From contig CAVYEW010000018.1 in NCBI GenBank assembly GCA_963767645.1, forward strand, positions 186,001-250,000: a DNA stretch of 64,000 nt, in the 5' to 3' direction. The notes under the pieces are model-generated. The model was not told the origin of the DNA. It made no database searches and saw nothing but the letters and a program-made list of their open reading frames with translations. The DNA comes from DATFDN01 sp963767645. Its GTDB lineage: Bacteria > Pseudomonadota > Alphaproteobacteria > Acetobacterales > Acetobacteraceae. Positions 18,885 through 28,135 of this stretch are shown here, one piece after another (within the stretch, counting starts at the first letter, position 1; every line of letters begins with the position of its first letter). The translations under genes and the position numbers were made by a program.

Positions 18885-20432
18885 TCACCCTGCCGGGCTG
18901 CGCAGGTCCGCCAGGGCGTGCATCGGACCCTTCAGGGCCGGGTAGAGGGCTGCGTAGACGGCATAGACGGCGTCGTAGTGCCGCTTGCGGGCCAGATCGG
19001 GCCGGGCGCGCTCGACCAGCGTGATCCACCCGTCCCGGTCGTCGCGTCCGAGCAGCCCGATACCGAGGACGGCCAGCCGCGCCGCGCCGAGCGCTGCCTC
19101 CGCGTCCTCGCGGATGGTCCAGACCGGATAGCCGGTGACATCGGCGATAATCTGCATCCACAGATCCGAGCGCGCCGCGCCGCCGACCACGATCAGCCGG
19201 CCCTCGAGCGCGGCCGCGCCCTTCGCGCCCGCCTCCATATTGTGACGCAGCGCGAAGCTCACGCTCTCCAGCACGGCGCGGTACAGGTGCGCCCTTGTGT
19301 GGAACAAGTTGAGGCCCACGAAGGCGCCGCTGGCCTTGCCGTCCCACACGGGGGAACGCTCACCCATGAGGTAGGGCAGGAACACGATGCCGTCTGATCC
19401 GGGCGCCACGCGCGCGGCCGTCTCTTCGAGGATCGCGTGGGGGTCACGGCCGGTTTCGCGGCCGGCCCGCACCTCGGCCTGGCAGAACTCCTCGCGGAAC
19501 CAGGTCACGCAGGCGCCGGCCGAGCCGGCGCCGCCGAACACGTAAAGATCATCCTTGGCCCGCACCACGTAGGGCATGGTGATGAGACCGTTTCTTGCGT
19601 CGGCGCGCGCCGCGACGTATCCCCAACACATGCTGGTGCCGATCATGGCGACGTGCTGGCCCGGCGTGACGACGCCGGCTGCGTAGGTCGCGACGGCGGC
19701 GTCGACGCCGCCCGCCACGACCGGCGTGCCGGCCGCGAGCCCGAGCCGCGCGGCGCGGTCGGCCTTAAGCCCGCCAACGATGTCGGTCGATGCAACGAGC
19801 CGCTCGGGCATCATGCGCGCCGGAATGCCGAGCGTCTCCAGCATCTCGGGCGACCAGGCGCGGCGCGCGATGTCATAGACCCCGCCGATGTTGCCAGCCG
19901 AGGAATGATCGACCGCAATCTCACCCGTGAGGCGGTGGATCACGTAGGCGTTCGGCGGGATGAACAGGGCGGTGCGGCCCCACACATCCGGCCGCTCGTC
20001 ACGCAGCCACAACATCTTGGTAAAACCGTAGTAGCTGTCAACGCCATTGCCCGTGATGTCGCCGAGCCGGTCCAGATCGACGTTCGCCTTCACCCAGGCG
20101 ACCTGGGCCTCGGCGCGCCGGTCCATCCAGATCAGGCAAGGATGAAGCGGCCGTATGTCGGCGTCGACCGGTATGCCCGAACCGCCGTAGAGGCTCGAAA
20201 CGCAGATGGCCTTGACGCTGTCCGCATCGACCGCGCCCGCGGCGCGCATCACCGCCGCGATACTGTACTCGACGGCGTCGAGCCACACGTCGGGCCACTG
20301 CTCCGCCCAGGACGGGCGCGGCGTATCAGGCGCATAGCTCTTCGACGCCTGGCCCACGATGGTGCCGTCGCAACGCACCAGCACGGCCTTGGTGCTCTGG
20401 GTGCCGATGTCGACCCCGATGACGTGGTTCAT
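18885..20432 (-). CDS. FGGY-family carbohydrate (sugar/polyol) kinase
   Basis: A 515-residue ATP-dependent kinase of the xylulokinase/erythrulokinase group. N-terminal phosphate-1 loop VIGVDIGTQSTKAVLV, substrate loop CLIWMDRRA, the second-domain GGVDAAVATYAAGVV and MIGTSM, and the C-terminal adenosine motif LIVVGGAARSDLWMQIIADVTG are all present. It is last in a minus-strand operon after an ABC sugar importer and a medium-chain dehydrogenase, so it probably phosphorylates the ketose made by that dehydrogenase. Sequence alone does not distinguish xylulose, erythrulose or another ketose. Confidence 0.88.
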   Translation of the reverse strand: MNHVIGVDIGTQSTKAVLVRCDGTIVGQASKSYAPDTPRPSWAEQWPDVWLDAVEYSIAAVMRAAGAVDADSVKAICVSSLYGGSGIPVDADIRPLHPCLIWMDRRAEAQVAWVKANVDLDRLGDITGNGVDSYYGFTKMLWLRDERPDVWGRTALFIPPNAYVIHRLTGEIAVDHSSAGNIGGVYDIARRAWSPEMLETLGIPARMMPERLVASTDIVGGLKADRAARLGLAAGTPVVAGGVDAAVATYAAGVVTPGQHVAMIGTSMCWGYVAARADARNGLITMPYVVRAKDDLYVFGGAGSAGACVTWFREEFCQAEVRAGRETGRDPHAILEETAARVAPGSDGIVFLPYLMGERSPVWDGKASGAFVGLNLFHTRAHLYRAVLESVSFALRHNMEAGAKGAAALEGRLIVVGGAARSDLWMQIIADVTGYPVWTIREDAEAALGAARLAVLGIGLLGRDDRDGWITLVERARPDLARKRHYDAVYAVYAALYPALKGPMHALADLRSPAG

Positions 20433-20463
20433 GCGCCGCGTCCCCCGTTATCTTTAGGGTTTC

Positions 20464-21540
20464 TCAAGCCGTGGGCTTGAGCAGCACCTTGATCGAGTTG
20501 AGCGAGTTCGCGACCTTGATGGCCGTGTCCCAATCCTCGAGCCGATAGTCGTTGGTGACGATGCCCTTGGACGTCACCAGGCCGCGCTCCAGCAGGTCGA
20601 TCGCGATCGGGTAACAATAAGGCCCGAGATGAGCGCCGCGCACGTCGAGCTCCTTGCGGTCGCCGATGATCGACCAGTCCACGGACGTTTCCTTGCCGAA
20701 CACCGAGAATTCCACGAAGCGGCCGAGCTTGCGGATCAGGTCGAGCCCTTGCGTGACGCCGACCGGAGATCCGGTTGCCTCGATATAGACGTCACAACCG
20801 TAGCCGTCGGTCAGGCCGCGGACGATCTCGCCCGCCTGCTCGTGTACGGGGTCGATCACCACGTCGGCGCCGAAGCCGAGCGCGAGCTGACGCCGCTCCG
20901 CCACGGGATCGATCACGACGAGCTTCCTCGGCGTCTTGAGATGGGCCACCTGCACCATCATGAGCCCGATGGGCCCCGCGCCCGCGATCACCACCACGTC
21001 GTCGAGTTGGATATCGCCACGCTGCACTGTGTGAATGGCGCAGGCGAGCGGCTCGACGATAGCGGCGTCGTCGACCGCGATGGTGCCTGGAATGCGATGC
21101 ACGCGGGCGGTCGGCGGCAGCCGCATGTATTCCGCCATACCGCCGTCCGCGACCACGCGCTGGAAGCCGAAGATATTATGCACCTCGCACATCCAGTACT
21201 GGCCCGAGCGGCAGTAGCGGCAGCGGTCGCAGGGCACGATCTGCTCGGCGATGACGCGCTCGCCGTGCCGAACGCCGAAATGCTCGCCCGCGGCTTCGCC
21301 GACATCGCTGACCTCGCCGAAGAACTCGTGGCCGGGGATGACAGGCGCCTTGACCCAGGGATTGCCGCCCCAGAACATTTTGGCGCCTGCCCAGCATTTG
21401 CAGTCGCTGGCGCAGATGCCGCAGGCCGTGATCTTGATGACGAGCTCGCGCGGGCCGGCGACGGGCCGCTCAACCTCCTCGACCCGATAGTCTTCCGGCC
21501 CGTGGCACACCACGGCCGTCATCCGGGAATTGCGTGACAT
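20464..21540 (-). CDS. Zinc-dependent medium-chain polyol dehydrogenase (erythritol/threitol dehydrogenase-like)
   Basis: 358 residues, ATG at 21540 after GGAGG. Catalytic zinc region: ITACGICASDCK and IPGHEFFGEV; structural zinc cysteines in CDRCRYCRSGQYWMC; NAD-binding GAGPIGLMMVQVAHL. The stretch AGAKMFWGGNPWVKAPVIPGHE is what I associate with erythritol/L-threitol dehydrogenases, but other polyol or L-threonine-type dehydrogenases remain possible. It would oxidise a polyol brought in by the ABC importer encoded upstream and pass the ketose to the FGGY kinase encoded 31 bp downstream. The family is certain and the substrate tentative. Confidence 0.85.
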   Translation of the reverse strand: MSRNSRMTAVVCHGPEDYRVEEVERPVAGPRELVIKITACGICASDCKCWAGAKMFWGGNPWVKAPVIPGHEFFGEVSDVGEAAGEHFGVRHGERVIAEQIVPCDRCRYCRSGQYWMCEVHNIFGFQRVVADGGMAEYMRLPPTARVHRIPGTIAVDDAAIVEPLACAIHTVQRGDIQLDDVVVIAGAGPIGLMMVQVAHLKTPRKLVVIDPVAERRQLALGFGADVVIDPVHEQAGEIVRGLTDGYGCDVYIEATGSPVGVTQGLDLIRKLGRFVEFSVFGKETSVDWSIIGDRKELDVRGAHLGPYCYPIAIDLLERGLVTSKGIVTNDYRLEDWDTAIKVANSLNSIKVLLKPTA

Positions 21541-21624
21541 AGTCCGATCCTCCGTGAGGGCGGCCGCGCCGCACGCCCGGGCCCCGCCGGTGATGCGATG
21601 TGGCGCGACAAAGGCCGGCTGCCT

Positions 21625-22884
21625 CTAGGCACGGCCATGAGATACGCGCGACCGGCGCGCCAGGGAGTTGACGATGACGGCGATTGCGAGCACGCCCCCG
21701 GTGATCATGTACCGCAGCGACGACGACAGATCGAGCAGCGTCAGCCCGCTCGAAATCGACTGGATGACGATGATGCCGAGCAGCGCGGAATAGGCGCTGC
21801 CACGGCCGCCGAACAGGCTGGTGCCCCCGATCACGGCGGCCGCGATGGCATCGAGGTTGACGTCGCCGGTGCCGGCCTGCTGGCTTGCCGATGCGAGGCG
21901 CGCGGCGGACAGCACGCCGCCGAGCGCGGCGAGTATCGAGCACAGGACGAATGCGCTCGTGTAGATGTGCCGGACGTCGATGCCGGCGCGGCGTGCCGCC
22001 TCCCGGTTGCCGCCGACGGCGGTCATCGAGCGGCCCCATTTGGTCCGTGTCAGCATGTAGTTCATCGCAACGACGAGGCCTACGAACAACCCGAACATCC
22101 AGGGAATGCCGCGGTCCTGGTTGAGGTAGAAGACGATCAAGCCGAGCGCGACCACGATGACGACGGCGCGGAGGAGCAGGGCATTGAGCGATTGCGAGGA
22201 CAGGCCGGCCCGGCGGCGGCGGGCGGCGGTGCGGTATCCCGCCGCAAAGGTCACGATCCCCGCGAGCACCACGACCGCATAGGCGACGATGTGCGGCATG
22301 ACCAAGGTCTGGCCGAAGTTCACGATCGGCGAACCATAGGGCAGGTTGATCGATCCGCTCGAGCCAAGGATATAGAGTTGCAGTCCCAGTATGGCGAGCA
22401 GGCCGGCGAGCGTCGAGACGAAGCTCGGCATCCCTAGCCAATTGAACAAGAGCGCGTACAGCAAGCCAATTGCCCCGCCAATCGCCAGTGCGGCGACGAT
22501 CGCGAGCCCAACTGGCCAGCCCCCATTGACCCAGAGCACGCCGACCAGCGCCGAAGCGAACCCACTCACCGAGCCAACGGAAAGATCGATCTCGCCGACC
22601 ATCAGGACGCAGACGATGCCGAGCGAGATGATGCCCACCGTTGACAGGTCGAAAAGCAGGTTGACAAGGTTGTTGCTCGACAGGAATACCGGGTTGAGGC
22701 TCTGGAATACCGTCCAGATGATTGCCAGCCCGACGACGACCGGCAGCGACCCGAGATCGCCCGAGCGCACGCGGTCGAGAAAGGAGCGGACCGCACCGCC
22801 GATACCGCGTTCATTCCTGACCCGTACGTCGCGCCGGTCGAGCAGCGGCGCGGCGGGTGGGTTGTCGCCGGTGTCGCCGCTCAT
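21625..22884 (-). CDS. Sugar ABC transporter permease (XylH/RbsC type)
   Basis: A 419-residue inner-membrane permease with about ten hydrophobic segments and the family motif GEIDLSVGSVSGFASALVG. GGNREAARRAGIDV (the cytoplasmic ATPase-contact loop) and GGTSLFGGRGS lie near the C-terminus. A central insertion rich in Arg (TAARRRRAGL) matches XylH-like proteins, which are longer than RbsC. Its ATG overlaps the stop of the ATPase gene (ATGA). It works with the binding protein and ATPase upstream to import a pentose or polyol. Confidence 0.9.
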   Translation of the reverse strand: MSGDTGDNPPAAPLLDRRDVRVRNERGIGGAVRSFLDRVRSGDLGSLPVVVGLAIIWTVFQSLNPVFLSSNNLVNLLFDLSTVGIISLGIVCVLMVGEIDLSVGSVSGFASALVGVLWVNGGWPVGLAIVAALAIGGAIGLLYALLFNWLGMPSFVSTLAGLLAILGLQLYILGSSGSINLPYGSPIVNFGQTLVMPHIVAYAVVVLAGIVTFAAGYRTAARRRRAGLSSQSLNALLLRAVVIVVALGLIVFYLNQDRGIPWMFGLFVGLVVAMNYMLTRTKWGRSMTAVGGNREAARRAGIDVRHIYTSAFVLCSILAALGGVLSAARLASASQQAGTGDVNLDAIAAAVIGGTSLFGGRGSAYSALLGIIVIQSISSGLTLLDLSSSLRYMITGGVLAIAVIVNSLARRSRVSHGRA

Positions 22885-23703
22885 GGACGCTGCTCCGTCG
22901 GGAGTTCATGCCTGGCCTGCCGCCGTCCGGACCGGCGCGAGACCGAGTTGTCGGCAGCTCCGGTGATGGCGCTGACCAGTTCCTGGTTCGAGGCATCGGG
23001 ATAGAAGACGCCGTTGTTGCGCCCGAGCCGCAGCACGACAATGCGATCCGCGACTGCGCGCACGTCCTCCATGTTGTGGCTGATCATGATCACGCCGAGG
23101 CCGCGATCGCGGACCCGCTCGATGAGGTCGAGCACCTCGGCGGTCTGTGCGACCCCGAGTGCCGCGGTCGGCTCGTCGAGCAGGATCAGCTTCGGCTGGA
23201 GCAGCAGCGACCGGGCTATCGCGACCGTCTGGCGCTGGCCGCCGGAAAGCGAGGCGACCGAATTCGCGAACGCTCGGGATACGCGCCGACAGCTCGTTGA
23301 GGAGCGTCCATGCCCGGATCTCCATCGATACCTCGTCAAGCTGCAGTGGGCGGAGTTCCTTGCCGAGAAAGATGTTGGCGACAACGTCCAGGTTCTCGCA
23401 GAGCGCGAGGTCCTGGAAGACGGTCGCGATGCCAAGCGCCAATGACGCACTCGGATCGGCGAGGGCCACGGCCTTGCCGCCGAACATGATCGTTCCCGCG
23501 CTCGGCTGATGCACGCCCGCGAGTATCTTGACCAGGGTCGATTTGCCGGCGCCGTTGTCGCCGACGAGTGCCACGACCTCGCCCGCCCGGACGTCGAGGT
23601 CAATGTCCGTGAGCGCCGAGACGGCGCCGAAATGCTTGCAGATGCCGCGCAGGCTCAGCACGATTTCGCCTGCGGGCGCGGATCCCTTCATGGCGTCTGT
23701 CAT
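22881..23703 (-). pseudogene. Sugar ABC transporter ATP-binding protein (XylG/RbsA-like half), frameshifted
   Basis: From the ATG at 23703 the frame reads LRGICKHFGAVSALTDIDL, Walker A LVGDNGAGKSTLVK and the Q-loop TVFQDLALCENLDV, as far as ELSARIPSVRE. It then leaves phase near 23265-23273. The other frame continues NSVASLSGGQRQTVAIARSLL (ABC signature), LILLDEPTAALG (Walker B) and ISHNMEDV to the stop at 22881. One extra base in the GCGAATTCGG region explains the break. The mended protein is ~273 residues with a single ATPase domain, as in the short FrcA-like subunits. If the shift is real, the importer has no motor. Confidence 0.87.
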
Positions 23704-23771
23704 GGACGGCGTGCCTTCTCCCAATGACCATCCAGCGGCCCGGGCCACTGGACCGTCGCGTTCCGTCGCGT

Positions 23772-24863
23772 TCAGGGCGTGATGCCGAGCGCCTTGCAGC
23801 CGGCTGCGTAGCGGCCGGTGCAGAGCACCGCGGCCGTTTCGATCGGCTTGCCGTTGACCTTCTTGTCGATGATCTCAGCCTTGAGATTGCCGGCCGTGAT
23901 GAGCGTCGGCGTGAAAAGCTCGGTCGGTGTGTCGAACAACATCGTGTCGGATTTGGGAGTCTGGCCCTCAAGCAACTCGACCGCGGCGTTCGCCGCCGCC
24001 GCCGCGACGATCTCGCTCGGCTTGGAGATGGTGTTGTATTGGTCGCCCGCGATGATGAGCTGCAGCCCGGCGATCGTTGCATCGTTGCCAGTGACCGGCG
24101 GGACCGGATTGACGCCGGCCGCCTTGAACGCCGCGATCGCCCCACCCGCGGTGCCATCGTTGGCGGCGACGGTGCCAACGATCTTCTTGTTGAAGCGGGA
24201 AATCTGGCCGCTCACCCATTGCTGGGCCTTCGAAGGCAGCCATTCCGGCGTATCGTATTCGGCGAGCGTCTGATAGCCACCGTCCGCCAGGCCTTCGTGG
24301 ATGCCCTTTTTGATGAGACCGGCCGCGGCGTCGGTTGGCGAACCGTTGACCTCGAGCAGTCCGACGTCGCTCGTCGGCACGTGCGTCGCCTTGAGATGCT
24401 CCACGAGCGACTCGGCGATTGTCTTGCCGATCTGCTCGTTGTTGAACGAGACGTAGTAATTGGCCGGCGTGGACGGGATGGGCCGGTCGTAGGCGATCAC
24501 CTTGATGCCTCGACTCTGCGCCTGCTTAACGAGAGACGCGGCCGCGGTGGAGTCGACGGGATCGAGGACGATCGCCTTCGCGCCCTGGGAGATGACGGAG
24601 TTGAACTGCTGCTGCTGACGCGACGCATCGGCGTCCGCGTTCTGATAGAGCACCTTGCAGCTAGGGCATAGCTTCTTCATCTCGGCGACGAAGCCGGGAT
24701 GATCGTGCTCCTCGTAGCGGGTCGAGCTCTGATCGGGCATGAGAAAGGCAACGGTCACGTTGGAGATGGTCGCGGCGGATGCGGCCGTTCCGCCATGGAG
24801 ACCGAAGACGAGCGCCGCTGCGGCAAGCGAGGTCATGGCGGTTGAGGCCGACGGACGCTGCAA
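23772..24863 (-). CDS. Periplasmic sugar-binding protein of ABC importer (XylF-like)
   Basis: A Peripla_BP_4 protein: VAFLMPDQSSTRYEEHDHPGF, the hinge and ligand strands VLYQNADADASRQQQQ, GAKAIVLDPVDSTAA, GIKVIAYDRPI, and YYVSFNNEQIG. These match D-xylose-type binding proteins. A signal peptide with a LAAAALVFGLHGG core and a cleavage site near ASA precedes it. The listed TTG start (24863) has no good ribosome site. An ATG at 24891 has GAGGAAG upstream and reads MIRHTTSSRLAASVG in another frame, so a small frameshift inside the signal peptide (about 24840-24850) is likely. It is the first gene of the operon. Confidence 0.85.
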   Translation of the reverse strand: MQRPSASTAMTSLAAAALVFGLHGGTAASAATISNVTVAFLMPDQSSTRYEEHDHPGFVAEMKKLCPSCKVLYQNADADASRQQQQFNSVISQGAKAIVLDPVDSTAAASLVKQAQSRGIKVIAYDRPIPSTPANYYVSFNNEQIGKTIAESLVEHLKATHVPTSDVGLLEVNGSPTDAAAGLIKKGIHEGLADGGYQTLAEYDTPEWLPSKAQQWVSGQISRFNKKIVGTVAANDGTAGGAIAAFKAAGVNPVPPVTGNDATIAGLQLIIAGDQYNTISKPSEIVAAAAANAAVELLEGQTPKSDTMLFDTPTELFTPTLITAGNLKAEIIDKKVNGKPIETAAVLCTGRYAAGCKALGITP

Positions 24864-24992
24864 GCCTGGACGACGTAGTGTGCCTGATCATGGATGCTTC
24901 CTCTTTTCTGGATCAAACCGGCCTTGTGCGTTCGTCGGATGCGGCTCGGCGGCGCGCGAACGCTTGCCGCGCCGCCGAAAGTTCGGGGCCGT

Positions 24993-25258
24993 TCAGGCGG
25001 CGGACTGGAAGCGCCCGCGGTTCCGGCGGAGATTGCGGAACTTCGACGGAGGCATTCCCTTCACGGCCAGGAACTGGCGATTGAAGTTTGATACGTTGTT
25101 GAAGCCGACCTCGTAGCAGATATCGGTGATCGTCAGATCGGGCTGGCTCAAGTGCTGGCACGCGAGCTTCACCGGACCGTTCGGTAGGGGTAGCCGTGCG
25201 ACCATATCTTGAAGGACTGGTCATCGCGCACTTGTACCAACTTCAGATCGGGTTCCAC
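24993..25258 (-). pseudogene. AraC-type regulator reduced to its two ends
   Basis: A GTG at 25258 with AGGAGAG upstream starts VEPDLKLVQVRDDQSFKIW, then SHGYPYRTV, the recognisable first ~28 residues of an AraC/XylS regulator. The frame ends at once. In another frame from about 25178 the sequence jumps straight to the C-terminal second helix-turn-helix: KLACQHLSQPDLTITD, ICYEVGFNNVSNFNRQF, GMPPSKFRNLRR. Roughly 200-230 central residues (the rest of the sensor domain and first HTH) are missing. So this is an internal deletion, not a sequencing slip. It lies directly upstream of the sugar operon on the same strand and was probably its regulator. Confidence 0.82.
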
Positions 25259-25498
25259 CCTCAGGCCTCTCTCCTAGCTATCCCGTGACCCTGTGCAGCT
25301 GTAGGCGGGTGATTTTTTCTGCTCGTGACTCGGTTCGACACGATCCTCGCCCCGCGTCAAATCCGTTCCGCGAGGGACTAGATAATCTCTGCAGGCAGCG
25401 GCCGCCACACGCTTTGCAGCGCAGCATTGATACTTTTTTACCATTCCCGCTGTCAAAACCGACAGCTCGCGGCGAGCGTATCGGCGCGGCGGAGGCCG

Positions 25499-25909
25499 TC
25501 AGCGCGGCCTGAAGCGGGGCAGGGTGATCTCCGGCGTCACATCGTCGAACACCACCTCCACCGGAAGTCCGACGCGCAGCGCCTCGTTCGATACACCCAC
25601 GACATTGCCGGTCAGTCTAAGGCCCTCCTCCATCTCGACTTGCACCGCGTTATAGGGAATGTCGGCTTCAAAGGCTGGCAGCCAGGGCTTGTGGACGACC
25701 ACCCAGGACGAGACCGTACCCAACCCGCTCGCCTGCTTCCAGGTCAGCGCATCGCCGAAGCAAAACGGGCAGACCGGACCAGGCGGCCAGTGCGGGCGGT
25801 CGCAGTGCGGGCACCAGGGCAGCATGATCTTGTGATCCCGGCAGCCTTCCCAGAATGGACGATTGTCCGGCGTCAGCCGCGGGAGTGGCTTCTTCGTCGC
25901 TGGGTCCAT
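25499..25909 (-). CDS. Zn-ribbon/OB-fold protein (DUF35 family)
   Basis: 136 residues with an N-terminal helix (TPDNRPFWEGCRDHKIML) and a rubredoxin-like zinc ribbon (CPHCDRPHWPPGPVCPFC). An OB fold follows (LGTVSSWVVVHKPWLPAF, then LRLTGNVVGVSNEALRVGLPVEVVFDDV). DUF35 proteins pair with thiolases or hydratases acting on acyl-CoA and are thought to bind the CoA substrate or scaffold the enzyme. It is encoded 28 bp downstream of a thiolase-like gene on the same strand, so the two likely form a complex. Confidence 0.9.
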   Translation of the reverse strand: MDPATKKPLPRLTPDNRPFWEGCRDHKIMLPWCPHCDRPHWPPGPVCPFCFGDALTWKQASGLGTVSSWVVVHKPWLPAFEADIPYNAVQVEMEEGLRLTGNVVGVSNEALRVGLPVEVVFDDVTPEITLPRFRPR

Positions 25910-25937
25910 CGCGCACCTTCCCCTGCCCCGGCGACGC

Positions 25938-27107
25938 TCAGCGCCGCAGGATGACGGAATCCGCCCAGCACGTGCCCCATTGCAGAACCCGGGCGTCCGG
26001 GATTTGCCGGGGGCCGGCTTCTCCGCGCAGCTGGCGCACCATCTCGCAGATCGAGTTCCAGCCGCAGATATGGGCTTCGGAGAGCAGCCCTCCCGACGTG
26101 TTCACGGGCAAGGCGCCCCCCAGCTCGATGCGCCCGCCCTGCACCCAGCCCGCGGCCTCGCCCGGGCCGCAGAAGCCGAAGCGCTCCAACGCGAAGAGCA
26201 CGAGCGGGGAGAAGGCGTCATAGGTGTAGAATCCCTGGATCCCATCCCGGTCGATGCCCGCCCTGCGATACACGGCGAGGTCGCGTTCGCGCGGCGTCAC
26301 CGGCGCGGTGGGCTGCTGGTTGATGCCGAGACCCGGTGGCGCGAAGATGAACTCGCTGCGGCCGGACCGGAGGCCCTGCATGCCGGCGATATAGACCGGC
26401 GGCCTTGGCATCGATCGGGCTCGCTCCGCGCTGGTCAGCAGGACCACCGCAGCGCCGTCGGTGATCAGGCTGCAATCATAGAGGTGCAGGGGGTCCACGA
26501 TCATGCGGGACGCCTGGTGCTCCTCCAAGGTCAGCGGCTTCTTCATGACCGCATAGGGGCTGAGCAGCGCGTGCTTGCGCAGCGCGATCGGCACCGCTGC
26601 CAGCTCGGCCGAGGTCGCGCCGTACAGCGCCATGTAGCGCTGCATCGCGAAGGCGGCGCCCACGGCAGGAGAAGTCAGGCCATAGACGGGGTTTTCGGCA
26701 TGCGTGGCCCCCTGCTCGCGCATTCCCTCAGGGTCGCCGGGGCCGCCCAGGATGCTCATCTCGCGCGTGAAGCTGATCGCGGTGATGCAGGCCACCATCT
26801 CGGCCATGCCGCATGCCACCGCCATGGCCGCGTGCTGCAAGGCGTTGGTGACGAAGCGGCCATGGGTCCAGCTCTGATAGACGTAGTCCACCTCCAGCCC
26901 GTAGACCTCCGCCATCCGGTCGTAGTCCGCACCGAGCGGCCAGCCCATGTGCAGGACCAGCCCGTCGATGTCCCTGCGCTCAAGTTCTGCATCCGCCAGC
27001 GCGGCCCGCAACGCCTGCGCACCCAGCCCGAGTTGGCTCAAGGGCAAGAACCGGCCGAACGCGCTCTGGCCGATGCCGACGATGGCGACCTTACCGCTTA
27101 GCTGCAT
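25938..27107 (-). CDS. Thiolase/SCP-x-like acyl-CoA acyltransferase
   Basis: 389 residues beginning VAIVGIGQSAFGRF, then ALRAALADAELERRDIDGLV, and the nucleophile region ATAVACGMAEMVAC-like (here MAVACGMAEMVACI). It ends with GALPVNTSGGLLSEAHICGWNSICEMVRQLRGEAGPRQ, the form seen in non-specific lipid-transfer/SCP2-type thiolases that partner with DUF35 proteins. The likely reaction is thiolytic or retro-aldol-type cleavage of an acyl-CoA made during degradation of an aromatic or lipid substrate. It forms a two-gene unit with the DUF35 gene and is read away from the GntR gene on the same strand. Confidence 0.85.
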   Translation of the reverse strand: MQLSGKVAIVGIGQSAFGRFLPLSQLGLGAQALRAALADAELERRDIDGLVLHMGWPLGADYDRMAEVYGLEVDYVYQSWTHGRFVTNALQHAAMAVACGMAEMVACITAISFTREMSILGGPGDPEGMREQGATHAENPVYGLTSPAVGAAFAMQRYMALYGATSAELAAVPIALRKHALLSPYAVMKKPLTLEEHQASRMIVDPLHLYDCSLITDGAAVVLLTSAERARSMPRPPVYIAGMQGLRSGRSEFIFAPPGLGINQQPTAPVTPRERDLAVYRRAGIDRDGIQGFYTYDAFSPLVLFALERFGFCGPGEAAGWVQGGRIELGGALPVNTSGGLLSEAHICGWNSICEMVRQLRGEAGPRQIPDARVLQWGTCWADSVILRR

Positions 27108-27248
27108 CGGTGATGCTCGCCCTTCGGCCCGAGAGGGGAGTAGGCATCATCAGTGACTTTTATGTCCAGCCAGCGCCCTCTTGCGGGTCCTATGTGGCGC
27201 CTCAGGTGCATGAGCCTTGCTCGGTCCCGGCTCCGTTCCGTGCTTCGG

Positions 27249-28028
27249 TCACGCCGCGGTGGCGACGGCCCCGGTGCTGGATCGGGTGCCGCGCCGGTCG
27301 GAGCCGGGCGGCACGTCCGCCAGCCAGGACTGCTCCAGCAACGTGCGGGTCGTCAACTCGATGTGTTGCGTCATGAGGGCCCTGGCGCGCCCGGCGTCGC
27401 GGGCGAGGGTTGCCTCCATGATCTCCTGGTGCTCGCGGTTCAGGTCGCGCGCGATCTTCGCGAGCGGGACCGAGAGGCGCCGGTAGCGCTCGCTCTGGGC
27501 GTAGAGGAGCGCCCGCAGGCGCAGCAGCCAGGGGCTGTCGCAGGCACCGACCAAGGCCTCATGGTAGGCGGCGTGGGCCGCGGACCACGCCTCGTTCATG
27601 CGTTGCGGGTCCTCCGGCTCGCGCTCCGGGGTGCGGGAGAGGCGGTGGAAGGCCGCGACCAGCTGCGATTCCCAGGCGACATCGCCGACAGCGATCACGC
27701 GCTCCAGGCACAGTCCTTCGATCTGGGCGCGCACGTCCGTGAGGTCGCGCAGCTCGTCGGCCGAGATCGGGGCGACGCGGAAGCCGCGCTGCGGCTCGGC
27801 CACGACCAAGCCTTCAGATGTCAGCCGGGACAGCGCCTCCCGCACCGCGCTGAGGCTGACCGACAGGGCCTGGCACAGCTCGCCGATCTTCAACCGTGCT
27901 CCGGGCCTAAGGCGGCAGGCCAATAGGTCAGCACGGAGGCGCTCGTAGGCGTCCTGCGTGAGGCTGGAATTAAGGGAGGCAGCACGGACCATAGCGGCGA
28001 TATACCGCATCTTGGAACGTGTAACCAT
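27249..28028 (-). CDS. GntR-family transcriptional regulator (FCD/FadR subfamily)
   Basis: 259 residues. A winged helix-turn-helix spans about residues 25-95 (ADLLACRLRPGARLKIGEL, SVSLSAVREALSRLTSEGLV, EPQRGFRVAPIS). An all-helical FCD ligand-binding domain follows (DLTDVRAQIEGLCLERVI, AYHEALVGACDSPWLLRL, EHQEIMEATLARDAGRA). It is divergent from the FAH hydrolase gene; the ~107-bp gap between them should hold its operator. It probably represses the catabolic genes until an aromatic intermediate binds. Confidence 0.9.
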   Translation of the reverse strand: MVTRSKMRYIAAMVRAASLNSSLTQDAYERLRADLLACRLRPGARLKIGELCQALSVSLSAVREALSRLTSEGLVVAEPQRGFRVAPISADELRDLTDVRAQIEGLCLERVIAVGDVAWESQLVAAFHRLSRTPEREPEDPQRMNEAWSAAHAAYHEALVGACDSPWLLRLRALLYAQSERYRRLSVPLAKIARDLNREHQEIMEATLARDAGRARALMTQHIELTTRTLLEQSWLADVPPGSDRRGTRSSTGAVATAA

Positions 28029-28053
28029 ATCTCACGGCATAATAGATTTTCTC

Positions 28054-28082
28054 TTGACGGGTAGATTTACGCGGCCTAGAGA
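28054..28082 (+). promoter_or_regulatory. Possible sigma-70 promoter for the aromatic cluster
   Basis: TTGACG at 28054-28059 matches the -35 consensus in five of six bases. A weak -10, TAGAGA, follows after 17 bp at 28077-28082, about 55 bp before the FAH gene start. The position in the GntR-FAH intergenic region is right, but the -10 match is poor. Confidence 0.3.
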
Positions 28083-28135
28083 TGCCGGACCGCCGCCCCA
28101 GACGGCATGAGGACGATAAGAGGGAGGAGACCGAC

